The translations under genes and the position numbers were made by a program. The notes beneath the pieces are model-generated. The model saw nothing but the letters and a program-made list of their open reading frames with translations. It searched no databases and had not been told where the DNA came from. A stretch of 64,000 bases of DNA from Spongiimicrobium salis (GTDB lineage: Bacteria > Bacteroidota > Bacteroidia > Flavobacteriales > Flavobacteriaceae), in assembly GCF_043678055.1 (NCBI RefSeq), contig NZ_JBHEQA010000007.1, positions 124,001 through 188,000 of the forward strand, in the 5' to 3' direction. Position 1 is the first letter of the stretch. Each line of letters begins with the position of its first letter. Below are positions 44,003 to 52,120 of the stretch, one piece after another.

Positions 44003-44584
44003 TTAAGATGCTTCTAGTTTTTTTCGAATTCTACTCAAAAATTCAGCGGTAATTCCCAAATAGGAGGCAATGAGATAATTGGGGACTTTAGCAGCAATTT
44101 CAGGGTAGCGCTGTATAAAATCCAAATATCGTTGTTCCGCACTCAGAACATTATTATTAATTATTCTTCGTTGCAGACTACTGAGATAGTCTTCAAGGAT
44201 GATTCTAAAAAAACGTTCTAGTTTTGGAATTTGTCTTAGCATTTCTTGAAACGAATTCCGGCCAATTTGTAATACTTCTGTCTTTTCAATGGCTTGAATA
44301 TTATAGATAGAAGGTTTTTGTTTTTGAAAACTCTCAATATCCGTTGCCCACCAATGGTCCACCGCAAAAAACAAGATTTCTTCTTTTCCCGTATTAGGAT
44401 TTATGTAAAATGCTTTTAGGGTCCCGTGAATTACGAAATTGTCCGTTTTACAAATATTTCCGTTTTGGAGCAAATAGGTTCCTTTTTCAAGCGTTTTTTT
44501 AGTCCAGAATGCCTTGATTTGATCTTCTTCCTCGGCATTCAATGGGATGTATTTGGTAATAGATTGAATTAAAGACGCTTTCAT
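44003..44584 (-). CDS. Crp/Fnr-family transcriptional regulator
   Basis: 193 residues from ATG 44584. cNMP-binding-like domain with LEKGTYLLQNGNICKTDNFV, VHGTLKAFYINPNTGKEEIL, and C-terminal helix-turn-helix IASYLGITAEFLSRIRKKLE. Bacteroidetes Crp/Fnr proteins of this size usually lack the residues for cAMP binding, and the ligand is unknown. The longer frame to 44614 adds non-family residues. Confidence 0.88.
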   Translation of the reverse strand: MKASLIQSITKYIPLNAEEEDQIKAFWTKKTLEKGTYLLQNGNICKTDNFVIHGTLKAFYINPNTGKEEILFFAVDHWWATDIESFQKQKPSIYNIQAIEKTEVLQIGRNSFQEMLRQIPKLERFFRIILEDYLSSLQRRIINNNVLSAEQRYLDFIQRYPEIAAKVPNYLIASYLGITAEFLSRIRKKLEAS

Positions 44585-44776
44585 TGCAATAGAGAGTAGG
44601 ATGATAAGGTACAAATTAGCACGGAAAAGAACATGGGTTTTCAGGTTTTCCGAGCGATAAGTTTGATGAACATCATCATATTTTTATGTAAAGAGTTGTG
44701 TATTTCAACAAAATTAGCAAATACCCATCGATTTGAAAACTCCGTCTTAGTGCTGTAAACAAGCCTGTTTTAACCA

Positions 44777-45406
44777 TTAACCTGAGAAATGCTCAATGGC
44801 TGAAGATTTCGCAGGTTTATGGTATACTTTAAATCCGGTATAAAAAATCCAGGCAAAATAGAAAAGGAATACAATTCTTTGGCCAAATGCCGGGCTACCG
44901 GTGAATACAAATGGCCAGGTACCGAATATTATGGTCAGATAGGTGAACATGAGTGTTGGTTTGCAGGCACTTTTCCAGTAAGCCGTTTTTTTCATGGGTT
45001 CGGAATAGCTAAAAGCACCTAATAAAAAGAAAAGATAACTCCCAAAACTCCCTACCGTATGCAAGAGCATTGTTGTTGATGTTCTATGCTGACAATCCCC
45101 AGGGAAAACCCCCGAAATAATCATGAATATGCCACTTAAAAGAATACCATAAAAAGGTAATTTACTAGATTTTGTTTCTATTACGTTTTTGTAGAGACCC
45201 AGGGCGTAGATGGCAATTAAAGTTCCTGTAAAAATATATCCAAAAACATTCCATAACCATTTGTTTGGCGCGTCAACGGAACCAAGTTCGCTTATGGCTT
45301 TCGTATACATAGAATATTCCGGGTGCATTGAAGATAGGATGGCGTAAGCGATCACAAATGCAATGGGGGCAAGCATTCCCAGTATCCCGTAGAATTTATG
45401 GTTCAT
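44777..45406 (-). CDS. DUF998-family membrane protein
   Basis: 209 residues with six predicted helices. The first helix plus MHPEYSMYTKAISELGSVDA is the DUF998 opening; the remaining helices match, including GVFPGDCQHRTSTTMLLHTV. Function unknown. It lies 56 bp downstream of a Crp/Fnr gene on the same strand, so the pair is likely an operon with the membrane protein under that regulator. Confidence 0.82.
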   Translation of the reverse strand: MNHKFYGILGMLAPIAFVIAYAILSSMHPEYSMYTKAISELGSVDAPNKWLWNVFGYIFTGTLIAIYALGLYKNVIETKSSKLPFYGILLSGIFMIISGVFPGDCQHRTSTTMLLHTVGSFGSYLFFLLGAFSYSEPMKKTAYWKSACKPTLMFTYLTIIFGTWPFVFTGSPAFGQRIVFLFYFAWIFYTGFKVYHKPAKSSAIEHFSG

Positions 45407-45462
45407 ATGCTAAATTTAAGGCTAAAGGTATAGAGAATACCCATCTCTTTTTTTGATATAAA

Positions 45463-46038
45463 TCAAAAAGTATCCTGTATTGCCCTAACCCTACTCAATG
45501 TCTCTTGTGTCATACTCAAATGGGAAGCCAACATGCCCAAGGGTACTCTGGATAATTTGTTTTTTGAGGTTCGTTCAAAAAAACGATAGCGTTCTTTGGC
45601 GGTGTTGAATTGAAGGGAAATTATCCGTTCTGATTGTTCCATAAAGTAGGTAGAAATCAACATACGGCCGAAGCGTTCCATTTCGGGAAAATCTTTAAAG
45701 CAATCTTCCAAGTCATCCAATGCAATTTTAATGACTTCCGTTTTTTCCAAGGTTTGAATGTGAAAATAATCCGGAATATGCTGGAAAAAACTATATACGG
45801 AGGTAATCCATTCGTTTTCTGCAGAAAAATTATCCGTAATTTCTTTTTCATTTTTAAGATAATAGATCCGTATCAATCCGCTATTTATAAAATACGTATG
45901 GGAACAAATTCTATTGGGTTTATGAAGAAAATGACCTTTTGGGAAATTTTGGATTTGACCAATTTCTTCAAGTCGATTTTTCAGTTCCGTCGAAACAGGA
46001 ATGAAACGGCCAATATGATGTAATAAGCGTTCTATAAT
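45463..46038 (-). CDS. Crp/Fnr-family regulator with no canonical start codon
   Basis: With the TTG at 45876 the product would be only 137 residues and lack half of the sensor domain. The frame continues upstream without stop to TAA 46051-46053 and encodes the missing half (IIERLLHHIGRFIPVSTEL, then FPKGHFLHKPNRICSHTYFI), which matches the usual Crp/Fnr layout. No ATG/GTG/TTG occurs in that extension. ATT at 46036-46038 is my provisional start (191 residues). The C-terminal recognition region LGMLASHLSMTQETLSRVRA is intact. Probably drives the DUF998 gene downstream. Confidence 0.7.
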   Translation of the reverse strand: MIERLLHHIGRFIPVSTELKNRLEEIGQIQNFPKGHFLHKPNRICSHTYFINSGLIRIYYLKNEKEITDNFSAENEWITSVYSFFQHIPDYFHIQTLEKTEVIKIALDDLEDCFKDFPEMERFGRMLISTYFMEQSERIISLQFNTAKERYRFFERTSKNKLSRVPLGMLASHLSMTQETLSRVRAIQDTF

Positions 46039-46302
46039 GTCAGATGGTTTTTATTTTGTCTACAAAATATTAGCAGTAGTCAGCCCATGGTTTGGTTGCT
46101 AATGTAATAAATAAATCAGGGATATTTTTTGATAAGAGACGACTTTTGGAAAAGAATGTCCAAAACTATGAGAACAACAATTTGTGCATTTCTGTGATTG
46201 ATCTGCCTGATTCTTTTAGCACAGTTGTACGTTGGTCATACTTATTTTGACCTTGAAATAGGTTCGCTTCAGCTTGTTTTGAATTCCATTGCCAGGACTG
46301 GC

Positions 46303-46881
46303 CTATTTATGAAAAGTAATATGCCCGCAGGGAAGCGCATCGATCTGCGGTAGCATCCTATAAAAAAGATCTTGCCCTTTCAAAATTAACTCCCCCCGAT
46401 TGCCGCCTCTTTCCTCATTCCAGGCATCGGCCTTTGTTTGATAAAAAATGGCTACGACATAGAAAAGAGAATCCTCCTTTGGGTTTAATTTTTTTTGAAA
46501 TTTGGTCGATGCGTCAAGAGATGCTACTGTGGTTAAGCCATAGCTAAATTGGGATTGCTTTTCAGGGGTCATGGTATCCGAAGGTAGAAACAGTTTTACG
46601 AAGGTGTTCGGGGAATTGGGAATTGGGATAGAATCAGCAGAAAAATTAACGGTAAATGTTATAGGCTTTTCGGTTTCATTGACCACACGACTATAAAATA
46701 CTAGATAACTATAATTGAAATGCTTCTTGGTGGGCCCTGGATATGGCCCCCCTTTTGGGAAACTATTTTGTATTCTTATTCCATTCGTTACCGTCTCACT
46801 GTACCATGCTGTGTCTATATCTTGCCCTTTAAGAGAGGAGCAAAGTAGCAAAAAGAAGAATGCAAATATGGAAAGTCTCAT
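46303..46881 (-). CDS. Hypothetical secreted protein
   Basis: 192 residues. Signal peptide (MRLSIFAFFFLLLCSSLKGQ), then a beta-rich domain with no known family: GIRIQNSFPKGGPYPGPTKK, YLVFYSRVVNETEKPITFTV, and FYRMLPQIDALPCGHITFHK. A periplasmic sandwich fold is likely. It begins 227 bp below the DUF3299-like gene and could be the last member of the zinc operon or an independent gene. Confidence 0.65.
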   Translation of the reverse strand: MRLSIFAFFFLLLCSSLKGQDIDTAWYSETVTNGIRIQNSFPKGGPYPGPTKKHFNYSYLVFYSRVVNETEKPITFTVNFSADSIPIPNSPNTFVKLFLPSDTMTPEKQSQFSYGLTTVASLDASTKFQKKLNPKEDSLFYVVAIFYQTKADAWNEERGGNRGELILKGQDLFYRMLPQIDALPCGHITFHK

Positions 46882-47108
46882 CGTTTTATGAATAGGGGGT
46901 ATCTCTTTTCAAGTTGGGATACCATTAGCAATGTGCACAAAATTGTGCAAACAATTTCAGCACTTAAATTAGGAAATAAACCGCAAACCACAACTAATTT
47001 TAAAGATAATGGCTTCGATTTTCCGTGAAAACGACTTCCTATTGAGGAGCCTTGAAAGCATAATCCCATAAGGGGCTTTCTGTGACGGTGAAGTAGGGTT
47101 GTAGGCTT

Positions 47109-47546
47109 TTATTTGGCCAGCTTTGCTTCACTTTTTTTAAGGATATAGTTAAAATGCTCCACATCGTCGCTATTGAGTTGCAATATTCCCGTAACGGTAA
47201 TAATATCGTCTGTTTTAAAGGGAGGTTTCTCAGGGAATTGGAGCTCTATCGCGGTTTCAGGACCACCAATACCGCAGAAAAAGCAGGAAGACATTGGACC
47301 CTTGGACAACACAAATACACTGCCTTGTGGATTGATATCCAGATAATAGCCCGTTATGCTTATTTTCTTTCCTTCCAAAGCTTTAACGGATGAAGAAAAA
47401 TCTGGGTACAAAAAGTACTCGCCAAAATCTGGAAAATACTTTTTTTCAAATTTTACTTGGGCCAAATCTTGCCAAGTGACCTTCTTTTGAGCAAAACCAA
47501 TACAGCAACTTAGCAGTATTAATGTGGTTAGAATTTTATTTTTCAT
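47109..47546 (-). CDS. Periplasmic DUF3299-like protein with CFFC motif
   Basis: 145 residues. Signal peptide (MKNKILTTLILLSCCIGFAQ), then a small OB-fold-like domain: ALEGKKISITGYYLDINPQ, VFVLSKGPMSSCFFCGIGGP with Cys88 and Cys91, and DDIITVTGILQLNSDDVEHF. The segment 'l.Gk.i.i.Gy......vLs.....CfFCg..Gpe..iel' is typical of DUF3299-like proteins found with ABC transporters of the Zrg/zinc-linked type. The start overlaps the permease stop by 11 nt, so it is translationally coupled to that gene. CFFC could bind zinc. Confidence 0.75.
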   Translation of the reverse strand: MKNKILTTLILLSCCIGFAQKKVTWQDLAQVKFEKKYFPDFGEYFLYPDFSSSVKALEGKKISITGYYLDINPQGSVFVLSKGPMSSCFFCGIGGPETAIELQFPEKPPFKTDDIITVTGILQLNSDDVEHFNYILKKSEAKLAK

Positions 47547-48801
47547 GACTTAAAATGTTTGATATGTTCATTTTTATAATGGGATATATCGCTAGGGAAA
47601 TGGATAGGATGATCATGGCCAATACCAAGCCCATTAGCTGTACGATTTGCCCCAATGGCAATCCCTGTAACATGTGATGTTGCTGTCCGTTTTCTAGAAC
47701 GTTAAACATAAAGTATAGCCCTGCTTTTGTGCATAAAAAACCAATGACAAAGGCAAAACTGCCTATGATAAGACCTTCGTAGGCAACCATTTTTACCAAT
47801 TGTAGGGCGCTAGCGCCATAGGTTCTTAAAAGCGCTAGGTCAAAAGCACGCTCTTTGATCATTTTGTAGAAACTGATAAAAATAATTGCTCCGGAAATAA
47901 TGAGAATGATATACGCTATCCAGGATATTGTTTTGAACCCTATTCCTGTATATTGATAGAGCTTGTCCAATTCATATTTGGGCAAGGCCGCTTGCATATT
48001 GGTGTCTTTGTTGATTTTTCTTGGAAGCGTTAAAAGCGCCCTGGGATTTCTAAAAGAAATCAACAAGGAGGTAATCTCCTTGCCTTCATGATGATCTCCC
48101 TGATGTTCGGGATGATTTTCTTCTTCCTCGACATTGGAAAGCGCATGCTTTTCTTCATTCTCGTCAGCTTCACCGTCATGAGACGTATGATTATGGACAT
48201 CCCGCACACTTTCGAGCTTAGTAATGATCAATCTATCGATGACTTTCTGGGTGGGTTTAAGAATCCCAACTACGACCAATTCTTCATCGTGAACATCGAA
48301 ATCATTGGCTACCAATCCGTGTGAACTTAGGAAAGAATCGCCTATGTGAAGCTGTAGCTTATCGGCTACCGTATGCCCCAATACCACTTCCATGCTTTTA
48401 TGTAGAGGACGCCCCTCCCGGATTTCGCCATTGTAAAAGGCAATAAACTCAGAAGTAGTTCCCAGAATTCTAAAACCCTTATAGTTGTCCCCATAAGAAA
48501 TGGGTACAGCCATTTTAACCATAGGGTTTTTACCTATTTTTTTGGCTTCTTCATGACTGATATTCCCTGTAGGATTGTCCAAATGCAAGACAGAAGCCAA
48601 TACCAATTGCAGCGGACTGCCCTTGGCGCCAATGACCAGATCTATTGCTCCCAAATTGTTCTCCATTTGATATTGGAAGGAAGTTTTCAACTGTTGAATT
48701 CCCAAGAGAAGCGAAATACTGAGGGAGAGTGTAAAAATACTCAATACCGTATACAAGGGGTTCGACTTTATATTTTGAATGCTGATCTTCCAGATATTCA
48801 T
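47536..48801 (-). CDS. FtsX-type ABC permease with His-rich extracytoplasmic insert
   Basis: 421 residues. MacB/FtsX architecture: one N-terminal helix (about 17-36), a large periplasmic loop (about 37-290) and three C-terminal helices (about 295-320, 345-370, 385-410). The loop contains a 37-residue insert (about 203-239) with eight His and thirteen Asp/Glu, in blocks such as HNHTSHDGEADENEEKH and PEHQGDHHEG, as in zinc-binding loops of ZnuA and related proteins. Its ATG overlaps the ATPase stop (ATGA, 48798-48801). Together with the ATPase it probably exports or handles zinc-dependent lipoproteins or zinc itself; which is inference. Confidence 0.85.
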   Translation of the reverse strand: MNIWKISIQNIKSNPLYTVLSIFTLSLSISLLLGIQQLKTSFQYQMENNLGAIDLVIGAKGSPLQLVLASVLHLDNPTGNISHEEAKKIGKNPMVKMAVPISYGDNYKGFRILGTTSEFIAFYNGEIREGRPLHKSMEVVLGHTVADKLQLHIGDSFLSSHGLVANDFDVHDEELVVVGILKPTQKVIDRLIITKLESVRDVHNHTSHDGEADENEEKHALSNVEEEENHPEHQGDHHEGKEITSLLISFRNPRALLTLPRKINKDTNMQAALPKYELDKLYQYTGIGFKTISWIAYIILIISGAIIFISFYKMIKERAFDLALLRTYGASALQLVKMVAYEGLIIGSFAFVIGFLCTKAGLYFMFNVLENGQQHHMLQGLPLGQIVQLMGLVLAMIILSISLAIYPIIKMNISNILSHEK

Positions 48802-49427
48802 AGGGTGATTGAATTTTGAAAGAATGGTTTGATTCTGTGATCGTGCGTTATCACGATGAGGTTGGCATTGTTTTTTTGAGCTTGTTTTTTAAGTAATCCT
48901 ATAACAATGGCACAGTTTTCATCATCCAAACTGGAAGTAGGTTCGTCGGCCAAAATAAGCTTGGGTTTGTGTATGACCGATAGGGCAATACCTAAGCGCT
49001 GTAATTGCCCTTCACTAAGTTCCTGTAGCTTACGTTTTTTAAGTTTTCCGAGACCTAATTCATTCAATAGCTCGTCAATAGCTGTTGTATGGATTTCTTT
49101 TTTACCGAAAAAAAGTCGCGCTTGTACATTTTCAAAAACGCTTAAAGATCGTATAGCGTGATTTTTTTGAAATACAAGGCCTATATTTTGCCCTCTATAA
49201 AGGTCTAATTTAGCTGTTGACAAAGAATTTATGGCAACCTCATTAATGTATACATGGCCACCAGTAGGCTTTAATAGGCCTGCCAAAAGGTGGAGAAGCG
49301 TTGTTTTTCCTATTCCCGATTGCCCTAGAATAAGCAAATCTTCTTGCGCGGCTAAAGCAATGTTGGGAAAGTTAAAAGCAGGCTGTTCCTGTGTATAGTG
49401 AAATCTAAGGCTATCTGTCTTTACCAT
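48798..49427 (-). CDS. ABC transporter ATP-binding protein (LolD/MacB type)
   Basis: 209 residues from ATG 49427. Walker A GQSGIGKT (35-42), Q-loop Gln87, signature LSEGQ (137-141), Walker B and D-loop ILADEPTSSLD (158-168), H-loop VITHD. The frame opening at 49514 would overlap the GTPase gene, so the internal Met is chosen, 5 nt after the GTPase stop. Works with the overlapping FtsX-type permease; dimeric ATPase at the inner membrane. Confidence 0.9.
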   Translation of the reverse strand: MVKTDSLRFHYTQEQPAFNFPNIALAAQEDLLILGQSGIGKTTLLHLLAGLLKPTGGHVYINEVAINSLSTAKLDLYRGQNIGLVFQKNHAIRSLSVFENVQARLFFGKKEIHTTAIDELLNELGLGKLKKRKLQELSEGQLQRLGIALSVIHKPKLILADEPTSSLDDENCAIVIGLLKKQAQKNNANLIVITHDHRIKPFFQNSITL

Positions 49428-49432
49428 ATACG

Positions 49433-50632
49433 TTATCTTGGTATGGGCCACTGATCTTCCTGTGGAAACAATTCCTGTTTCCATAGGGCTACCTCCTGAT
49501 CTGTAAGAAGACAATTGTTTAAATGACCGATCATCTCCTCTTTTTCAAGATGTTGTCCAATAAATACCAGTTCTATTTTTCTATCCCCAAATACAACATC
49601 CCAATCACGTTCTATTTGATCTTTATTGTCAATGAAAGCGGCATATCCTATGCGCTCGCCAAAAGGCATAGAAGCCCACCATACCCCTGCATTGTCCACT
49701 TTAACAGAACCCCCGGCAGTACCCCAGACAATGGCGTGTTGTGGTCTTGACCCCAACCAAAATAACCCCTTACTTCGAATAATGTTTTGCGGGAAACGGG
49801 TATTTAAATAGGTTAAAAAACGTTCGGGATGAAAAGGTCTTTTACTTCTAAAAACAAAAGAACTGATTCCATATTCTTCGGTTTCCGGGGTATGCTCATT
49901 TTCAAGTTCTTTTATCCAGCCAGCAGAAGCTTCCGCTTTTTCATAATCAAATAAGCCTGTATTTATGATACGATTTAGGGCTACCTCAGATTTACTGGTT
50001 GTAATAATTGTAGCTTCCGGATTTAGTTTTTGGATAATAGCTTGGAGTTCTTCCAGTTCTTCCTCATTTACAAGATCCACTTTATTGATAACAATGACAT
50101 TTGCAAATTCAACCTGATCGGTCAATAAATTCACAATGGTTCTATCATCCCCTTCAATGTCTGTCAGGGAACGGGTTACGAGATAGTCCGAACTGGAAAA
50201 GTCCTTTAAGAAGTTAAAGGCATCCACTACGGTTACCATGGTGTCTACATAGCTAAAACGGCTTAAATCTATAGTGCCATCCTCACTTTCAAAACTAAAG
50301 GTTTGCGCTACAGGAATGGGTTCGCTGATGCCTGTACTCTCGATCAATAAATAATCGAATTTATCTTGGGAAGCCAATTTCTCTACTTCAACCATAAGGT
50401 CTTCCCGTAATGTGCAACAGATACAGCCATTGGACATTTCTACTAATTTTTCTTCGGTTCTGGAAAGGACATTTTCATTTTCAATAAATTGGGCATCGAT
50501 GTTTACCTCGCTCATGTCATTGACGATCACGGCAACTTTTAAACCTTCTTTATTGTGTAAAACGTGGTTGAGCAAGGTTGTTTTTCCTGCACCGAGGAAG
50601 CCACTTAAAACCGTTACGGGTAATTTTTTCAT
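49433..50632 (-). CDS. COG0523 (CobW/Zng-family) metal-chaperone GTPase
   Basis: 399 residues. GTPase motifs: GFLGAGKTT (11-19), the hallmark CxCC metal site GCICC (Cys70, Cys72, Cys73), ESTGISEPIPVAQ, NKVDLV. C-terminal CobW_C domain about 290-395, ending QHLEKEEMIGHLNNCLLTDQ. Members are zinc or cobalt chaperones used under metal limitation; several are Zur-regulated. Forms an operon with MerC-like protein upstream (42 bp) and the ABC transporter downstream (5 nt). Confidence 0.92.
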   Translation of the reverse strand: MKKLPVTVLSGFLGAGKTTLLNHVLHNKEGLKVAVIVNDMSEVNIDAQFIENENVLSRTEEKLVEMSNGCICCTLREDLMVEVEKLASQDKFDYLLIESTGISEPIPVAQTFSFESEDGTIDLSRFSYVDTMVTVVDAFNFLKDFSSSDYLVTRSLTDIEGDDRTIVNLLTDQVEFANVIVINKVDLVNEEELEELQAIIQKLNPEATIITTSKSEVALNRIINTGLFDYEKAEASAGWIKELENEHTPETEEYGISSFVFRSKRPFHPERFLTYLNTRFPQNIIRSKGLFWLGSRPQHAIVWGTAGGSVKVDNAGVWWASMPFGERIGYAAFIDNKDQIERDWDVVFGDRKIELVFIGQHLEKEEMIGHLNNCLLTDQEVALWKQELFPQEDQWPIPR

Positions 50633-50674
50633 ATCTTGATTTTTGCAGAGTACATGGGGCTATCCCCCTTTTAA

Positions 50675-51073
50675 TTACTTCTTATTATACGATTTGTTAT
50701 TTTCGGAAACTCTTATCAGTTGCCAATTGAAATAATGGGCTATTGCTACTAAGAAGGCACCAATAACCGTATTGCCAATTTCCCATAGCAGATTGAATTG
50801 AAATCTTCCTATTAGAATTAGCGTAAAACCCAAAGCTGCAAAAAGCAAAGGTTTTATTTGATGATGATTTTTTTTGAAACTGGGCCAAAGCGAAATAAAA
50901 ACAAATAGGAGCCCGAAAATAGTAAAGGCCCATTCTATATAAGGGTTTTCCAAAAAATGCAAACTACTCAATGCAGAAAATGAAAGGAGCACGGGAATAA
51001 CAATACAATGTATGGCGCAAATCAATGAACTTGATACAGCAATAATATCCAGGGTGTCGTTCTTAATTCTCAT
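50675..51073 (-). CDS. MerC-domain membrane protein
   Basis: 132 residues with four membrane helices. The MerC signature CAIHC (Cys19, Cys23 with His22) sits in the first helix: SSSLICAIHCIVIPVLLSFS. MerC-domain proteins bind and move thiophilic or divalent metals; chromosomal versions in Flavobacteria sit with COG0523 GTPases. First gene of a metal-homeostasis operon; the promoter and palindrome lie 50-100 bp upstream. Confidence 0.88.
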   Translation of the reverse strand: MRIKNDTLDIIAVSSSLICAIHCIVIPVLLSFSALSSLHFLENPYIEWAFTIFGLLFVFISLWPSFKKNHHQIKPLLFAALGFTLILIGRFQFNLLWEIGNTVIGAFLVAIAHYFNWQLIRVSENNKSYNKK

Positions 51074-51123
51074 GTAATTATTTGCATATTATAGTACCTC
51101 CATTATTGATTATATAGAGGTTG

Positions 51124-51160
51124 CGCCATCTTATTGCAACAAAGTTGCAATAAGATGGCG
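51124..51160. promoter_or_regulatory. 37-bp perfect palindrome, candidate Zur/Fur-type operator
   Basis: Arms of 17 bp (CGCCATCTTATTGCAAC and GTTGCAATAAGATGGCG) surround AAA. The core TTGCAACAAAGTTGCAA (51134-51150) has the length and symmetry of a Fur-family box. It lies between the divergent merC operon and the 59-residue gene, and just downstream of a -7 element on the minus strand. As RNA it would also form a very stable hairpin in the operon's leader. Assignment to Zur is inference from the operon content. Confidence 0.65.
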
Positions 51161-51162
51161 TG

Positions 51163-51170
51163 CAAATATA
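51163..51170 (-). promoter_or_regulatory. Promoter -7 element of the merC operon
   Basis: Minus strand reads TATATTTG at 51170-51163, an exact TAnnTTTG match. Transcription would start in the palindrome immediately below. No TTG at the expected -33 position is seen. Confidence 0.45.
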
Positions 51171-51232
51171 TTATTTATTTGTAGTATTCCCATAGCTTCT
51201 CTGGGAATACGACCTAAATACCTATTGGAGCA

Positions 51233-51412
51233 ATGGATATTTTAGCAATACTTCTCTATCTTTTTGCAGTATACAAGGCATTGCTATGGAGGCCCGTACG
51301 ATCTAAAACCCAGAAGGCAACAAGGGGTGTTCTAATGAAAAGTTCTCCATTTTTTGCTATGGCTATAGGCGCAATGGCAATTTCGAAAACGCTTGGAGTG
51401 TGGTTTTTTTAA
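51233..51412 (+). CDS. Small two-helix membrane protein (59 residues)
   Basis: ATG 51233 preceded by TTGGAG (good spacing), TAA at 51410-51412, with two hydrophobic helices (ILAILLYLFAVYKALLW and SPFFAMAIGAMAISKTLGVW) joined by a basic linker (RPVRSKTQKATRGVLMK). Positive-inside distribution fits a hairpin in the inner membrane. It is just under the 60-residue cut-off generally used. Lies divergent from the merC operon across the palindrome, and converges on the lipoprotein gene. Function unknown. Confidence 0.55.
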   Translation: MDILAILLYLFAVYKALLWRPVRSKTQKATRGVLMKSSPFFAMAIGAMAISKTLGVWFF

Positions 51413-51415
51413 TTC

Positions 51416-51859
51416 CTAGAGTGTAAGTTGTAGATCTCCGGCAACTACGCTAATATGGCAGCAATCGGTCGCAACGGTATAGTTGGCACTGATCACTTCT
51501 TGGTTGTTTAGGAATCCTCTAAATTGAATTTGCCGTTCTTGATTTAGCCCTAGAATTCCATCCGTAATTAAAGGGTACCTTCCAAATTCCTGAGCAGCCG
51601 CAAATTCTGAAGGAGTTAGTGTTATGGTTCTATTATTTCCATTTTCTACATCTGTAACGCTAAATGAGTCCAAAGCAACAGGGTTTTGATTTTGATCTGA
51701 TACAGAAACCGAAATCACTACAAATTCCAAGGTACAGATGGTATTCTGACATTCCGCATTGGCGTCGTCATTGGCATCGTCATCACTGTTGCAGGATATT
51801 TGAGTTAGGCTAAAGAATATAGCGCATATCATGGTAAAGGGTTTAAAGAATCTGGTCAT
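51416..51859 (-). CDS. Hypothetical lipoprotein
   Basis: 147 residues. Lipoprotein-like signal (FFSLTQISC, Cys23) followed by a flexible Asp/Asn-rich stretch (NSDDDANDDANAE), typical of surface-exposed Bacteroidetes lipoproteins. The mature part has a beta-sandwich look (LEFVVISVSVSDQNQNPVAL) with Cys pairs CQNTIC and DCCHIS. Divergent from nothing known; converges on the 59-residue gene with 3 nt between their stops. Confidence 0.7.
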   Translation of the reverse strand: MTRFFKPFTMICAIFFSLTQISCNSDDDANDDANAECQNTICTLEFVVISVSVSDQNQNPVALDSFSVTDVENGNNRTITLTPSEFAAAQEFGRYPLITDGILGLNQERQIQFRGFLNNQEVISANYTVATDCCHISVVAGDLQLTL

Positions 51860-51967
51860 GGTGCTTTGTTTTTACCCTTAAGATACCAAAACGGATATTG
51901 GTTGCGTTGGCAGGCTTCCAGCTGCTCTATAAATAGCCTTTAATTAAGGTTGCCATATAGGGGCATT

Positions 51968-52108
51968 TCACATTTTACGACGCTTCATTAATTCGTTTTT
52001 GAACCTTGCCCTCGGCAGTTTTTCTGACTTTAGGTATGTGGTCCACTTAAGGATTGCAGGAATAGCTGAATTCGTCAAACCCCATCCAGTGAAGAAGTAC
52101 AGCATCAT
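51968..52108 (-). CDS. Possible small ORF (46 residues) after the VOC gene
   Basis: ATG 52108 to TGA 51968 encodes MMLYFFTGWGLTNSAIPAIL followed by a basic tail (KSEKLPRARFKNELMKRR). It starts 12 nt below the stop of the VOC gene, on the same strand. No family recognised. It could also be the tail of a decayed gene. Confidence 0.25.
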   Translation of the reverse strand: MMLYFFTGWGLTNSAIPAILKWTTYLKSEKLPRARFKNELMKRRKM

Positions 52109-52120
52109 GGTTGCTATTCT

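Noticed and set aside
46878..47069. 63-codon minus-strand frame between the secreted protein and the DUF3299-like gene
   Set aside because: No RBS, composition unlike a real protein, overlaps the start of the downstream gene.
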